DNA of 57,902 bases from an uncultured Bacilli bacterium (GTDB lineage: Bacteria > Bacillota_I > Bacilli_A > RF39 > UBA660). The position numbers were made by a program, and so were the translations under genes. The notes under the pieces are model-generated. The model worked only from the letters and a program-made list of their open reading frames with translations, searched no databases and was not told the origin of the DNA. Below are positions 16,823 through 26,577 of the stretch, piece by piece. The stretch is taken from contig CANRCR010000006.1 of NCBI GenBank assembly GCA_947629165.1, positions 1 through 57,902 on the forward strand, read 5' to 3'. How positions within the stretch are numbered: the first letter of the stretch is position 1; every line of letters begins with the position of its first letter.

Positions 16823-17895
16823 AAATAAGTCTCAATCGCCGAACGATTATTCTCAACTTTACGATCTAATATCTTTTTTTCTAAATCTTTCCATATATCT
16901 TTTAAAAACGAACCTTCTTCACGATTTAACAAAGCACATATTTCGCTCGAAGTAATAGGAATCTCTTCACGATTATGAATTGCTAAATCATGATATAACC
17001 GAGTAACTTCCTTTTTTGACTTACCTAATAATTTTGAAGCTACTCCACAAACGTAAAGTCCATAATGATATAGAACGACAGGATGAGTTACATTTTTAGT
17101 CATAACCGCACGAATAGACTCCATCAATTGCCGTTCATTTTTACGAAATGGATAAATCGTATCACAATCCAAATATGCCCAAACACCGAGTACATCGTCA
17201 AAAGAAGGAACCGATCCTAATTTCGGAATTTCTAAAATAGTATCGAGACCAAATTCTTGTAACAACTGTACACCATAAAGAACATTGGGACTAGCAAAAA
17301 TACAATCTAATTCTTTTTTCTTTCGCTCATAAGATAATTCTTTTAATAACGGTTTGGTCTTATCAATTGCTTCTTTTACTTCGTCACTCAAAGTAAAATT
17401 TAAAATCGTCGCAAAACGAATCGCTCTTAAAATACGTAAAGCATCTTGGGAAAATTTTTCATAACTATCGCCAATCGTTCGAATAAGCCCCTTTTCGAGA
17501 TCTTCTTTTCCGTGAAGATAATCTAAAACTTCTCCATTCGAATTGATTAACAAGGAATTAATCGTAAAATCACGTCGCTTCAAATCCTCTTCGAGCGAAG
17601 TAATATACGTGACATCGTTCGGTCTTCGAAAATCGTCATAACGATCTTCTTTTCGAAAAGTAGTCACTTCAAAACGAACGCCTTTGTACTGAAGTACCAC
17701 CGAACCATAATTTTCAGAAGAAAGGTTTTCCTCTTCAAAAAGAGAACGGATATCTTTCGGCGTGGCCGAAGTACAGATATCTACATCTTGAGAAGAACGA
17801 TTCAATAAATAATCACGGACAAAACCGCCAACAATATATGCCTCATAACCATTTTTTTCAAGTTTCTTTAACAGCTTTAATGCGGTTTCAAACAC
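16798..17895 (-). CDS. cca: tRNA nucleotidyltransferase (CCA-adding enzyme)
   Basis: 365 residues, class II nucleotidyltransferase. N-terminal active site VGGFVRDYLLNR...DVDICTSA (Gly-Gly then DxD), RRDFTINSL in motif B/C, and DALRILRAIRFA in the ATP/CTP-recognition part. It repairs or adds the 3' CCA of tRNAs. Length is slightly below B. subtilis CCA (397). It has its own terminator and is flanked by dnaD and hup. Confidence 0.95.
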   Translation of the reverse strand: MFETALKLLKKLEKNGYEAYIVGGFVRDYLLNRSSQDVDICTSATPKDIRSLFEEENLSSENYGSVVLQYKGVRFEVTTFRKEDRYDDFRRPNDVTYITSLEEDLKRRDFTINSLLINSNGEVLDYLHGKEDLEKGLIRTIGDSYEKFSQDALRILRAIRFATILNFTLSDEVKEAIDKTKPLLKELSYERKKKELDCIFASPNVLYGVQLLQEFGLDTILEIPKLGSVPSFDDVLGVWAYLDCDTIYPFRKNERQLMESIRAVMTKNVTHPVVLYHYGLYVCGVASKLLGKSKKEVTRLYHDLAIHNREEIPITSSEICALLNREEGSFLKDIWKDLEKKILDRKVENNRSAIETYLKETYLTS

Positions 17896-17965
17896 TATTT
17901 AATCACCTCTAGTTATCGATTAATATACTTTACTATCCACTAGTATTATATCAAAAAAAGACAAA

Positions 17966-17987
17966 GAAAAAAAGCCATTCGGCTTTT
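17966..17987 (-). terminator. Intrinsic terminator of hup
   Basis: 7-bp stem AAAAGCC / GGCTTTT with ATTC loop and a T tract on the minus strand. Confidence 0.85.
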
Positions 17988-17988
17988 C

Positions 17989-18264
17989 TTATTTGTTTAC
18001 TGCTTCTTTTAATGCAGATCCTGCTTTAAAAGTAACTGCTTTTCTTGCAGGAATTACAACTTTAGCACCAGTTTGAGGGTTTCTTCCTTCACGTTTTGCT
18101 CTCTTGCTAACAGCAAATGTTCCAAATCCAACGAATGGAACTTTGTCTCCTTTTACTAATGCTTTTGTGATTGTCTCGAATGTTGCATCGATAGCTCTAG
18201 TAGCATCAGCTTTTGTTAATCCTGTTTTGTCAGCAACTGCTTCTACTAATTCAACTTTTTTCAT
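17989..18264 (-). CDS. hup: HU-family DNA-binding protein
   Basis: 91 residues, full length. Signature VPFVGFGTFAVSKRAKREGRNPQTG with the beta-arm tip RNPQTG and Pro that kinks DNA. HU is the main nucleoid protein of Firmicutes. The codon choice looks more uniform than in the neighbours, as usual for a highly expressed gene. In B. subtilis hup (hbs) lies just after spoIVA; here a 5.1-kb and a 1.6-kb gene separate them. Confidence 0.98.
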   Translation of the reverse strand: MKKVELVEAVADKTGLTKADATRAIDATFETITKALVKGDKVPFVGFGTFAVSKRAKREGRNPQTGAKVVIPARKAVTFKAGSALKEAVNK

Positions 18265-18324
18265 GTTATACCTCCATATTTTCTTTTAAGCACAAACTAT
18301 GCTTACATATACAAATTACCATAT

Positions 18325-18353
18325 TTTATAAGTAAAAGCAACATTTTTGACAA
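18325..18353 (-). promoter_or_regulatory. hup promoter
   Basis: Minus strand TTGTCA (18348-18353), 17-bp spacer, TATAAA (18325-18330), about 60 nt before the start codon. Confidence 0.7.
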
Positions 18354-18424
18354 AAAAAGACAAAAGAAACACGTTTTTTTAATCATATTATTATATAATA
18401 GTAATATAAAGTAGAGGCGATATT

Positions 18425-20053
18425 ATGAAAAAGGATTGGAAACAACTATTAATAATTGTAACACTTGCAATGATAAGTATGATTCCCATGATAACAGAAC
18501 CTCATATTCATGGACACGACACCATATTTCATGTAGCCAACATAGACCAAGTAACCGAAACTTTAAATAAGAACTTCTTTTTTGTTCCAATTGCCTCGAA
18601 AGTAGGAAATAATTTAGGATATGGAACGCATCTCTTTTATCCCGTATTGCCTCATATTACCGGTTCTTACATAACGCGAATAACTTCTTTTTTAGGGGGA
18701 GATACTTTCGATGGACTAACTGTTACCTACACGCTCGTATCCATTATTTCTGCAATTATCATGTACTATTTAGCCATGCGCCTTTTCAAACGAAAAACAT
18801 GGGCTTTAATAACAGCAACCATCTATATCTTTATGCCCTATCGTCTAGGAGATATCATTGTTCGAAGTGCCTATAACGAAGTATTTACATTTCTATTTAT
18901 TCCCCTCATCCTTTTAGGACTCAGTTATCTAGTAGATCAAAAACCATCGATGAAAAAAAGTTATCTTTATCTCGTGATTGGTTATACCGGACTTTTGTAT
19001 AGTCACTGGAGTATTGCTTTATATTTTACTTTATTTCTAATTACTTTTGCTTTCATCTATCGAAAAGAATTATTTCAAAAAGAAAAATTAATACTACTCG
19101 GTAAAGTAGTCCTTACAGTTACCCTTTTTCTTTTACCGATGTTAGTATCCATGCTCGAACAACGATTTGGAGGAAATTATCTAGTCTTTCAAAAAGATTA
19201 TGTTTCAGGACTAGCCTTCTTAAGAACCTATAACAATACGCTTCGCGATTATTTTATTCCAGAACAGGATTACTCGTGGGCTATTCCAAGATTCATGAAT
19301 GTCGTTGTTCTAGTACTTCTTGTGATTACGTTAATTGTTTTCTTTCAAAAAAAGAAAAAAGAAAAAAATCTAAAATTTTTACTTCTTTTTAGTCTCGTAT
19401 CCTTTATAGTAACCCTCTCATTTTTCCCTTGGGAAATAGTCCCTTCTCCCCTTTACATGATTCAATTCTCTTGGCGTTGTGAAACCTTTTTAGTAATTTC
19501 ACTAAGCCTTTTAGTTCCTTATTTCCTAACAGCAATTCAAAAGAAGCATCAAAAAGTAGTTTTTTGTATCGTCGAAGGACTTATCCTATTAACGAGCATT
19601 CCCCTTCTAATTCAATTATCAAATCATACCTATATATTAGAAAAAGTAGAACCGAATAATGGAATGGGACACTCGATGGAATATCTTCCCGTAAAAACTT
19701 ATGAAAACATAGACTATTATACCAATCGAAATCAAGATATCAATATTATCGAAGGAACGGCCACTGTCGAAGTAATCGAAAATAATACTCCCAATTTAAG
19801 TTTTAAAGTACAAAATAATAGTGATACTTTTACTTTAGAACTTCCTCGTCTTTACTATTTAGGTTATCAATTAGAAGGAGAAAAAGTATTATCGATCGAA
19901 GAAAGTGAATATGGAATGGTACAAGTTACCGTCGGAGGAAATGGCACTTATCACTTAACTTATCCAGGAACTACACTTTATCGAATTGCCTCTTTTGCAC
20001 CCCTATTAGGAATCGCTTTATTACTTTACATTTTAAAAAAAGTGTCTAACTAA
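18425..20053 (+). CDS. Multi-pass membrane protein, GT-C-like (PTPS-related membrane domain)
   Basis: 542 residues, roughly ten to twelve membrane helices and a short extracytoplasmic C-terminal beta domain before the last helix. The first loop contains HGHDTIFHVANI, resembling the acidic/His first-loop motif of GT-C-fold glycosyltransferases, and FMPYRLGDIIVRSAYNE matches the YR...R..-E pattern of the 6-pyruvoyl-tetrahydropterin-synthase-related membrane family. Such proteins are thought to act in envelope glycan assembly. It is divergently placed from hup and shares a terminator with the large gene downstream. Enzyme activity is inference. Confidence 0.75.
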   Translation: MKKDWKQLLIIVTLAMISMIPMITEPHIHGHDTIFHVANIDQVTETLNKNFFFVPIASKVGNNLGYGTHLFYPVLPHITGSYITRITSFLGGDTFDGLTVTYTLVSIISAIIMYYLAMRLFKRKTWALITATIYIFMPYRLGDIIVRSAYNEVFTFLFIPLILLGLSYLVDQKPSMKKSYLYLVIGYTGLLYSHWSIALYFTLFLITFAFIYRKELFQKEKLILLGKVVLTVTLFLLPMLVSMLEQRFGGNYLVFQKDYVSGLAFLRTYNNTLRDYFIPEQDYSWAIPRFMNVVVLVLLVITLIVFFQKKKKEKNLKFLLLFSLVSFIVTLSFFPWEIVPSPLYMIQFSWRCETFLVISLSLLVPYFLTAIQKKHQKVVFCIVEGLILLTSIPLLIQLSNHTYILEKVEPNNGMGHSMEYLPVKTYENIDYYTNRNQDINIIEGTATVEVIENNTPNLSFKVQNNSDTFTLELPRLYYLGYQLEGEKVLSIEESEYGMVQVTVGGNGTYHLTYPGTTLYRIASFAPLLGIALLLYILKKVSN

Positions 20054-20069
20054 ATGAAAGACACTTTTT
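20036..20069. terminator. Bidirectional terminator
   Basis: 11-bp stem AAAAAGTGTCT / AGACACTTTTT between two convergent genes; its right arm reaches the stop codon of the 1629-residue gene. Confidence 0.88.
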
Positions 20070-23000
20070 ATTTATGAAGTATTTTAGGGGGATCCTCTTC
20101 ACAAGAAGACGCATCATCTTGCGGTAATACTAATCCCGTAGGATTTAAATCCTGTAAAGTATCGTCTGGAGCAATCAAAGTAGGAACTTCTAGTTTTGGA
20201 ACAATTTCGGAAGGAGAAGAAGGATTAGTTACCACATAAGAAGCGGCATCGAAAGGAGCCCTCTCCTCGGTTGAAGGAGAAGTTACCGCGTCCTCACTAG
20301 CAATCTCTCTATCGACATCACTTAAATCGGTAAATGTAACATCGATAGGTTCAATCGAATGAAGTGGAAGGGGTTGATTCAAATCATCAATTCGCTCAAA
20401 GAAAGTATCGATTGTACTTTCTACTTTTTCCACCGTATCATCCGTCAAACTGTAATTATGTAACAATTTTACATTTTCATTCGCCTGATCACGGTTACGA
20501 GTAATCATAGAATTCATAAGATTCATCACTCTTTGAGTGAGTTCTAACGAATAGTTTTGAGTCGTAAGTCCCGCCTGAATTGCAAATTGACTTCCAATGA
20601 TAGGCATAAACACTTCTTTCGACCGTTCGAGTCCATCGATGGTAATCATATGACTCGACATAATCTGATTAATTTGTACCAACTGCTGTTTTAAAAGTTC
20701 TTCAGATTCTTTTAACCTTCGCACTTTTGATTCCATTACTTCTCGTTTCGATTTCCAGTTAAAATATTCATCCATCTTCGATTTGTCTCGGCTAAGTGAA
20801 AGTTCCTTTTTCCGTGCCTGCTTATAAGCTTCTCGAGCAACTTTCATCAATTCCTCATTTTTGGCCTTATGTGCTTCGATATAACGCCGGATTGCATCGT
20901 ACCCCGCAACCTGATCTGTCATCAAATGAATATGTCCATCTAACACTTCTTGTAAATAAGGAAGTGCATTAGGATCGAGTATTTTTTCTTCCACTAAATT
21001 AGGTCCTAACAAAGTATCTAAAAGTTTTTTAGGGAAATATTTTAAAATACCTTTTCTAGGTTTTTCAACCGATTCTACTAGATAGATTTTTTCTTTTATT
21101 TCATTAATCGGTTGAAGTGCTTTTGAAGTAGAAGCTAATTCACTCGCCGATGGAAGAGCATCTTGAATATACCGAAGATGATTATAAACGGAGTCTCCGA
21201 AGTATAAAATCGATTTCATATCGTTAAGATCTAATTGTGTAATTGGGGTATTTAAAAGTCGACTGATACGTGTTTCTAAATCAAGTGATAGATCATAATC
21301 TTTTAACGTGGTCACTTCGTATTTTAAAATTTCGTAATCGGCACCAAGTACTTGAGTAACCTCTTTAAGAAGCGGATCGACCCCTACTTCTTTATCGAAC
21401 AAGAACTTGGCCATTCCTTCAATGGTTTTCTTTTCCTCATCGATTACCGGATCTCCTAAAATAATATGTCCATTCAAAGCACCTTCGATTCCCGTTGTCT
21501 CCATCGTTTTTGTAAAATAAGGAAGGTATTGGTCAAAGAAAAGACGATAATTTATGGAGTCACTATTTAACATCTTAAGTGTTAAAGGATCGATATCGAA
21601 ATATTTGGTTATTTTTGCTAAAGTTAAATTCTGCCGTTCAAAATAAGGAACACTTTGATTGGGTACAAAGTAAAGCGCTAATAGCAAAGACATTTTTTGA
21701 ATAGCCGCATCACTGTAAGAAGACTGTTTAGGATATTCGTTACGAAGATACGAATGGATAAGAAGTACTTTTTTCATATAGTCACGTGCTTCTTCAGAAG
21801 AAAATGACGCGATTGTTTTTTGCGCATAAGAAAGTTCTTTTTCTTCCTGCATTTTTTGAGCACGTAAGATAGCTTCTTGATTTTCTTCTTCTATAAACTG
21901 AGCTATTTTACTATCGAAATCATCAAGTGGATTTTTCTCTTTGCTATGTTCTAGACGATACGCATTTTCAAAGATAGATGCGATCGTGATGGCTTCCCTA
22001 TCTTTTCCATCGTTAACTCCACCAGTTATGAAAGGAGAAAATTGATTAACCAAAACATCAATATCGTAGTTGGGGTCAATCGACTGTATTTTTAAATTAG
22101 GGGTAAAATTCACTGGATGCTTCTCCAAATAACGTTTAATAACTTTACTCTCCTCATTCATTCGTACATAGAATAAAGCATTTTCTAAAGCGCTAGCAAC
22201 CTTTTTAGGATCCTTTGAATCCTCTTTATAATACTGTAAATAAATAGCACAAGCTTCCTTTAAATAGTCCTGAACAGAATCGGATAAATTTTCAAAAAAG
22301 GTTTGTTCTAACATTGCTAAACGATGTTTTTCTTTTTCTTCAAGATAAGTATCCATTTGCTTCATAAAATCCTTTTCGATAGCACTATTTCTTTGAAATG
22401 ATTCAAAGGTATTTTTTAAAAATTCAAAAGGAACCGTTTGGGTATTAACAAAATTAGAAATCAAAGAACGCATCGTAATATCGGAACTAATTAAATTACG
22501 GTTCTCTCCCTCGAAAATAAGTGCTCGAAATTTATTACTTAATTCGTAGAAAGACATTTCCGATTGTTGAATTTGTTCTTCGGTAAGCGGTAATTTTAAA
22601 TATGATAATAGAGCACTAGGGGTGACATCATGATCCATAAAAAAGATTCCTAAATCATTTTCAAAGTGACAACTAGCTAAATAAAAAGCGAGTCCTATAG
22701 CATCTTCTTCATGGGCAAGAAGCATAGTATCATGTTTTCCTTTTTGCATAGCGGTAATAATCGCTGCATCACATTTGGCAGTATAATCAATAAAGTTTCG
22801 TACATCACGACTTAATTCGTTGTAAAAGTCATGTTTATCGCGGACAAACTGAAGTCGTTGTAATTTCTCTTTTTCTTTTATCAATTGCTGATCCATAGTA
22901 TCAAAAAGATGGATTGAACAATCGAAATGGGCCAACAAGTTATCGACTGTTAAATTACCGACAAACGAAGTGTCAAGTAGTCGTCCAAAAATAGTAGATA

Positions 23001-24957
23001 CCGTCAACTGCTCTTTGGGTATATCTTGATAATAACGATAGTAATAACTTCTAAGAAGAGGTAATATTTTCGAAAAATTAAGTGTAGAAGAATCCGCCTT
23101 AACCGGAGCCAAATCAATCATTAAAATAGCATCCTTTAAATCAGTTTCATCAACTCCAATCGAATCTAAAATCGTCGTTAAAGAAACACCATGCTCTTCT
23201 AAAATAGAACAAATAGCCGCTCCATCGGTAATCTGATGATTCCCTTTTTCCCGAACCTGTCGTGTAAAATAAAGCGATAAAAATAACGATAACGGAACAA
23301 TATCATAAGTTCCTAACTTCGCTTTATTTTCAAGTAAAACATGATGAATGATACCGGCATTTTTAATATACTTATTAACGACCAATGGATAACCTTCAAA
23401 AAGTTTTCGTTCTAGAAGGGTCAAATACTGTTCGTGTTCTTTATCGTATAACGATTTAAATGTCCTTTTAACAAAATCCGATGAAAGTTCACCGAAAAGA
23501 AGACGTCCTGCTAAAAGCTGATAATTATGATTATAAAAATCATCAAAAACCAAATCTAATAAATCAATCGGTAATAACGTAGAACAAAATAAAGGATCTT
23601 GAAAAGCCTTGCCACAATAAGTACGAAGAATATCTTCGATCATAGAAAGATCTGCTTCTTTAGAAGGTTGTTCTATTTCTGGAATATTAAATTTTGCTTG
23701 TTTAAAATAAGTTAAATAAGAGGGATAGTAATTAGCCATAGTAGTAAATAATATAATAAAATACCGATTTATTTCCTGAACAATCGAAACATCTTCAATA
23801 ATAAAAGATGACTTTTTAGGAATAGTAAAAGAAGGGGCCTTTAGATAAGTCGTTAAATAAGGGGCTACATACTTTAAATAATTCAAAGTTTCTTCAGGTA
23901 TTAAATCAAGAAATTGTTGAAAAGATAAATTATTTTCAGTTCTCTTAGAATAAAGCGAATCACTTTGATACAAAGGAACTATTATAGAAGAAAAAGAAAG
24001 ATTATTTTTTTCTAATATTCCTTTTAAACGAACATATTTATCCGCAGGTACCTGACTTAACCATATATTAAAAGCAGAAGAGGTAATTAATGAAGAATAA
24101 TAAGCAAAATCATCGATTAGTTCTTCTTGTGAATGAGTAGGATTTCCATCGATTATTTGCTTTAGTAGAATATTAAATGTTTTTGTAATAAATTCATGTT
24201 TTTGGCCTTGATTTGCACAACTATTTAATTTTTCTTGAAATTCATCTCTCGTTATAACTTTATCTTGTTCCTCATTTGCTTTCTTACGACCATCTATATC
24301 GAGTGTTATGGCATCTCCATTCTCTTTAAAAATTTTCTCTAACAATTCGAAGTCTTCATCGGAATACTCCGCTAACAACTCCTTATATAAAAAAGCGAAA
24401 TTAGAATCATGTACCTTCCAGTTACATCGAAACAGATAAAAATCATCGATAATATCTTCGATAGGTTTCTTTGATTTCTTAGAATTTTTACCAAGTAACG
24501 AATTGAGGGACATAATAACTGCTTGATTATTAATTGATTTTATGGTTTCGGTATTTACTTCAGTTCTTCCGTCTGTTTCATCCTCTTGAGAATTATAATT
24601 TTTAAATAGTCCCGCCGCATATTCGTGTGCATATTCAAAAAGAGTATGTCTGTGATAGGTACGTAACCGCTTATTAGCGAGCCGTATTGATTCGATGGGT
24701 AATGACTCTACTAAATGTTTGTAATTACTAGCAAATTCGTTATCGAAAAGAGACCAGTTTCTTAAAAACGTAGCATAATGAGTTACTAAATCATCAAGAT
24801 CTCCATTATAATCATTTTTAATCAAGGCCCACAATAACTTCTTAGTCCCAGACATGTATACTTCTTTCCTTTTGTCGTCGACAGACTTTGAAGTTACCTC
24901 TTTAGCTAATTCTTCAACATAAGAAATAACATCTTCATTTTCATAATCATCAAGCAT
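20068..24957 (-). CDS. Very large helical protein of unknown function (1629 residues)
   Basis: Longest gene in the window. No signal peptide, no membrane helix, no nucleotide-binding or catalytic motif. Predicted almost all helical. The first 320 residues contain three loosely repeated units (about 39-97, 147-213, 259-319), each with a D-D/L-hh-D-D/h-F/Y then W/N-x-x-x-D/S-x-F-A-x-x-Y pattern. Residues about 1390-1530 are coiled coil; the last 110 are Pro/Asp/Thr-rich and look disordered. AGGAGG precedes ATG, and a vegetative-type promoter is visible. Lies directly after spoIVA on the same strand. Role could be structural or scaffold; not recognised. Confidence 0.85.
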   Translation of the reverse strand: MLDDYENEDVISYVEELAKEVTSKSVDDKRKEVYMSGTKKLLWALIKNDYNGDLDDLVTHYATFLRNWSLFDNEFASNYKHLVESLPIESIRLANKRLRTYHRHTLFEYAHEYAAGLFKNYNSQEDETDGRTEVNTETIKSINNQAVIMSLNSLLGKNSKKSKKPIEDIIDDFYLFRCNWKVHDSNFAFLYKELLAEYSDEDFELLEKIFKENGDAITLDIDGRKKANEEQDKVITRDEFQEKLNSCANQGQKHEFITKTFNILLKQIIDGNPTHSQEELIDDFAYYSSLITSSAFNIWLSQVPADKYVRLKGILEKNNLSFSSIIVPLYQSDSLYSKRTENNLSFQQFLDLIPEETLNYLKYVAPYLTTYLKAPSFTIPKKSSFIIEDVSIVQEINRYFIILFTTMANYYPSYLTYFKQAKFNIPEIEQPSKEADLSMIEDILRTYCGKAFQDPLFCSTLLPIDLLDLVFDDFYNHNYQLLAGRLLFGELSSDFVKRTFKSLYDKEHEQYLTLLERKLFEGYPLVVNKYIKNAGIIHHVLLENKAKLGTYDIVPLSLFLSLYFTRQVREKGNHQITDGAAICSILEEHGVSLTTILDSIGVDETDLKDAILMIDLAPVKADSSTLNFSKILPLLRSYYYRYYQDIPKEQLTVSTIFGRLLDTSFVGNLTVDNLLAHFDCSIHLFDTMDQQLIKEKEKLQRLQFVRDKHDFYNELSRDVRNFIDYTAKCDAAIITAMQKGKHDTMLLAHEEDAIGLAFYLASCHFENDLGIFFMDHDVTPSALLSYLKLPLTEEQIQQSEMSFYELSNKFRALIFEGENRNLISSDITMRSLISNFVNTQTVPFEFLKNTFESFQRNSAIEKDFMKQMDTYLEEKEKHRLAMLEQTFFENLSDSVQDYLKEACAIYLQYYKEDSKDPKKVASALENALFYVRMNEESKVIKRYLEKHPVNFTPNLKIQSIDPNYDIDVLVNQFSPFITGGVNDGKDREAITIASIFENAYRLEHSKEKNPLDDFDSKIAQFIEEENQEAILRAQKMQEEKELSYAQKTIASFSSEEARDYMKKVLLIHSYLRNEYPKQSSYSDAAIQKMSLLLALYFVPNQSVPYFERQNLTLAKITKYFDIDPLTLKMLNSDSINYRLFFDQYLPYFTKTMETTGIEGALNGHIILGDPVIDEEKKTIEGMAKFLFDKEVGVDPLLKEVTQVLGADYEILKYEVTTLKDYDLSLDLETRISRLLNTPITQLDLNDMKSILYFGDSVYNHLRYIQDALPSASELASTSKALQPINEIKEKIYLVESVEKPRKGILKYFPKKLLDTLLGPNLVEEKILDPNALPYLQEVLDGHIHLMTDQVAGYDAIRRYIEAHKAKNEELMKVAREAYKQARKKELSLSRDKSKMDEYFNWKSKREVMESKVRRLKESEELLKQQLVQINQIMSSHMITIDGLERSKEVFMPIIGSQFAIQAGLTTQNYSLELTQRVMNLMNSMITRNRDQANENVKLLHNYSLTDDTVEKVESTIDTFFERIDDLNQPLPLHSIEPIDVTFTDLSDVDREIASEDAVTSPSTEERAPFDAASYVVTNPSSPSEIVPKLEVPTLIAPDDTLQDLNPTGLVLPQDDASSCEEDPPKILHK

Positions 24958-24982
24958 TTCAATTCCTCCTAATGTGAATTTT

Positions 24983-25011
24983 ATGATACCATAAAAGGCC
25001 TAAAAGGACAA
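24983..25011 (-). promoter_or_regulatory. SigA-type promoter of the 1629-residue gene
   Basis: Minus strand TTGTCC (25006-25011), 17-bp spacer, TATCAT (24983-24988). It suggests vegetative expression, not only expression during sporulation. Confidence 0.6.
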
Positions 25012-25035
25012 GAAAAAAAGACTTATTAAAGCCTT
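25012..25035 (-). terminator. Weak terminator of spoIVA
   Basis: AAAGGCTT and AAGTCTTT pair (one G-U) around a 4-nt loop, then a T run, right after the stop codon. Confidence 0.6.
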
Positions 25036-26511
25036 TTATAAAACGATAGCAATCATGTTGTTAGAACCTTTATTAACAATCTTAGTAAGTGTCGTTTGAA
25101 GTTTATAACGAATGTTATCGGGCATTAGACTGATCTTCGATTGAATTCCCTCTTGCACAATAACATCTAAACTGCGACCAAAGATTTCGCTTTTCCAAAT
25201 ATTTTGAGGATTCGTCGTATTGTCTTTCATTAAATAATCGATTAACTCCTTACTTTGAAGTTCACTTCCGATAATCGGTTCAAACGTACTTTGTACATCG
25301 ACTCGAATCATGTGAATACTAGGTGCAACGGCACGTAACTTAACCCCGTAGCGACTTCCCTGTTTCGTAATCTCTGGAGTATCTAGTTTCATGTCATCCA
25401 AACTAGGAGATGCCACGCCATAACCTGTTTGTTTCACCATTTTTAAAGCGTATTTTACTTGATCATATTCGCGTTTTGCTTCATTAAATTCTTGAAAGAG
25501 AGACAATAACTCTGCCTTATTTTGCACATCGATCTTAATGATATCCGTTAAAACTTGATTATAAAGCGGTGCCGGTGCTTCCAAAGCGATAGTAACAATT
25601 CCAGTCGAAGGATCCACGGCTGAAATATAAGCTTTTGAAATAACATCGTAATCTAAAAAGTGGTCAGTAATCGTCTCAATATCACGTAATTTGTTCACCG
25701 ATACAACACTTTCACGAATGGCATCGATATAACTTTTCTTAACTTCATGTTTTGGATTTAAAATAGCAATCCATTCGGGCATATTCACTTGCACTTCCAA
25801 AACAGGAAACTCGTACAAAGCTTCACGTAAAATATCATACATATCTTTTTCGTTCATCGCTTCAATGTTAATTGGCATGACAGGAACGCCATGTTCTTCA
25901 CGTAACCCTTCGGCAATTCGTTCTGTTTCCGGTAACATCGGATGCGTCGAGTTAAGTAAGACAATAAACGGTTTCCCGATTTCTTTTAGTTCACTAATAA
26001 CGCGATTTTCAGCTTCTAAATAATCATTTCGAGAAAATTCTCCAATCGATCCGTCCGTCGTTACGACAATTCCAATGGTCGAATGATCTTTTATTACCTT
26101 TTCTGTTCCAAGTTCAGCAGCTTCAACAAAAGGAATCGGATCATCGTACCAAGGCGTCTTTACTAATCGTGGTCCATTTTCATCTTCAGCCCCTTTGGCA
26201 TTATCAATTAAGTAACCGACACAATCGATTAATCGGATATTACAAGTAAAATCATCGATTTGCACCTTTGCAGCTTGATTAGGAACAAATTTAGGTTCCG
26301 TGGTCATAATCGTTTTACCGGCAGCACTTTGTGGAATTTCATCGAGGGCTCTTTTCTTTTCATATTCATCTTGAATATACGGAACCACTAATGTTTCAAT
26401 AACTTTTTTAATAAAAGTACTTTTACCCGTACGAACACTTCCAACGACCCCTAAATAAATATCCCCTCCCGAACGTTTGGCAATATTCTTAATAATTTCT
26501 TTTTTATCCAT
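25036..26511 (-). CDS. spoIVA: Stage IV sporulation protein A
   Basis: 491 residues, essentially collinear with B. subtilis SpoIVA (492). This ATPase polymerises on the forespore surface to form the base of the spore coat. Walker A GSVRTGKST near residue 22-30; PQSAAGKTIMTTEPKFVPNQA; switch region DCVGY; STIGIVVTTDGSIG; YDQVKYALKMVKQTGYG; and the conserved C-terminal end IAIVL used for membrane docking via SpoVM. Presence implies an endospore programme. A SigE-like promoter lies upstream. Confidence 0.99.
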   Translation of the reverse strand: MDKKEIIKNIAKRSGGDIYLGVVGSVRTGKSTFIKKVIETLVVPYIQDEYEKKRALDEIPQSAAGKTIMTTEPKFVPNQAAKVQIDDFTCNIRLIDCVGYLIDNAKGAEDENGPRLVKTPWYDDPIPFVEAAELGTEKVIKDHSTIGIVVTTDGSIGEFSRNDYLEAENRVISELKEIGKPFIVLLNSTHPMLPETERIAEGLREEHGVPVMPINIEAMNEKDMYDILREALYEFPVLEVQVNMPEWIAILNPKHEVKKSYIDAIRESVVSVNKLRDIETITDHFLDYDVISKAYISAVDPSTGIVTIALEAPAPLYNQVLTDIIKIDVQNKAELLSLFQEFNEAKREYDQVKYALKMVKQTGYGVASPSLDDMKLDTPEITKQGSRYGVKLRAVAPSIHMIRVDVQSTFEPIIGSELQSKELIDYLMKDNTTNPQNIWKSEIFGRSLDVIVQEGIQSKISLMPDNIRYKLQTTLTKIVNKGSNNMIAIVL

Positions 26512-26539
26512 ACACTTTCTCTCCTTATGCTTTCATTTA

Positions 26540-26568
26540 AATGTATGTGATTGATTTCAAATTATTTC
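26540..26568 (-). promoter_or_regulatory. Putative SigE promoter of spoIVA
   Basis: Minus strand -10 CATACATT (26540-26547), close to the SigE consensus CATACANT, with GAAATAA 14 bp upstream in the -35 position. The -35 is only a partial match. Start of transcription would be about 22 nt before the coding start, ahead of AAGGAG. Mother-cell control is the known mode for spoIVA. Confidence 0.5.
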
Positions 26569-26577
26569 AAAAAAGAA

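Noticed and set aside
18347-18352. TTGACA on the plus strand as -35 for the membrane GT-C-like gene
   Set aside because: No -10 stands 16-18 bp downstream; the same bases belong to the -35 of the minus-strand hup promoter.
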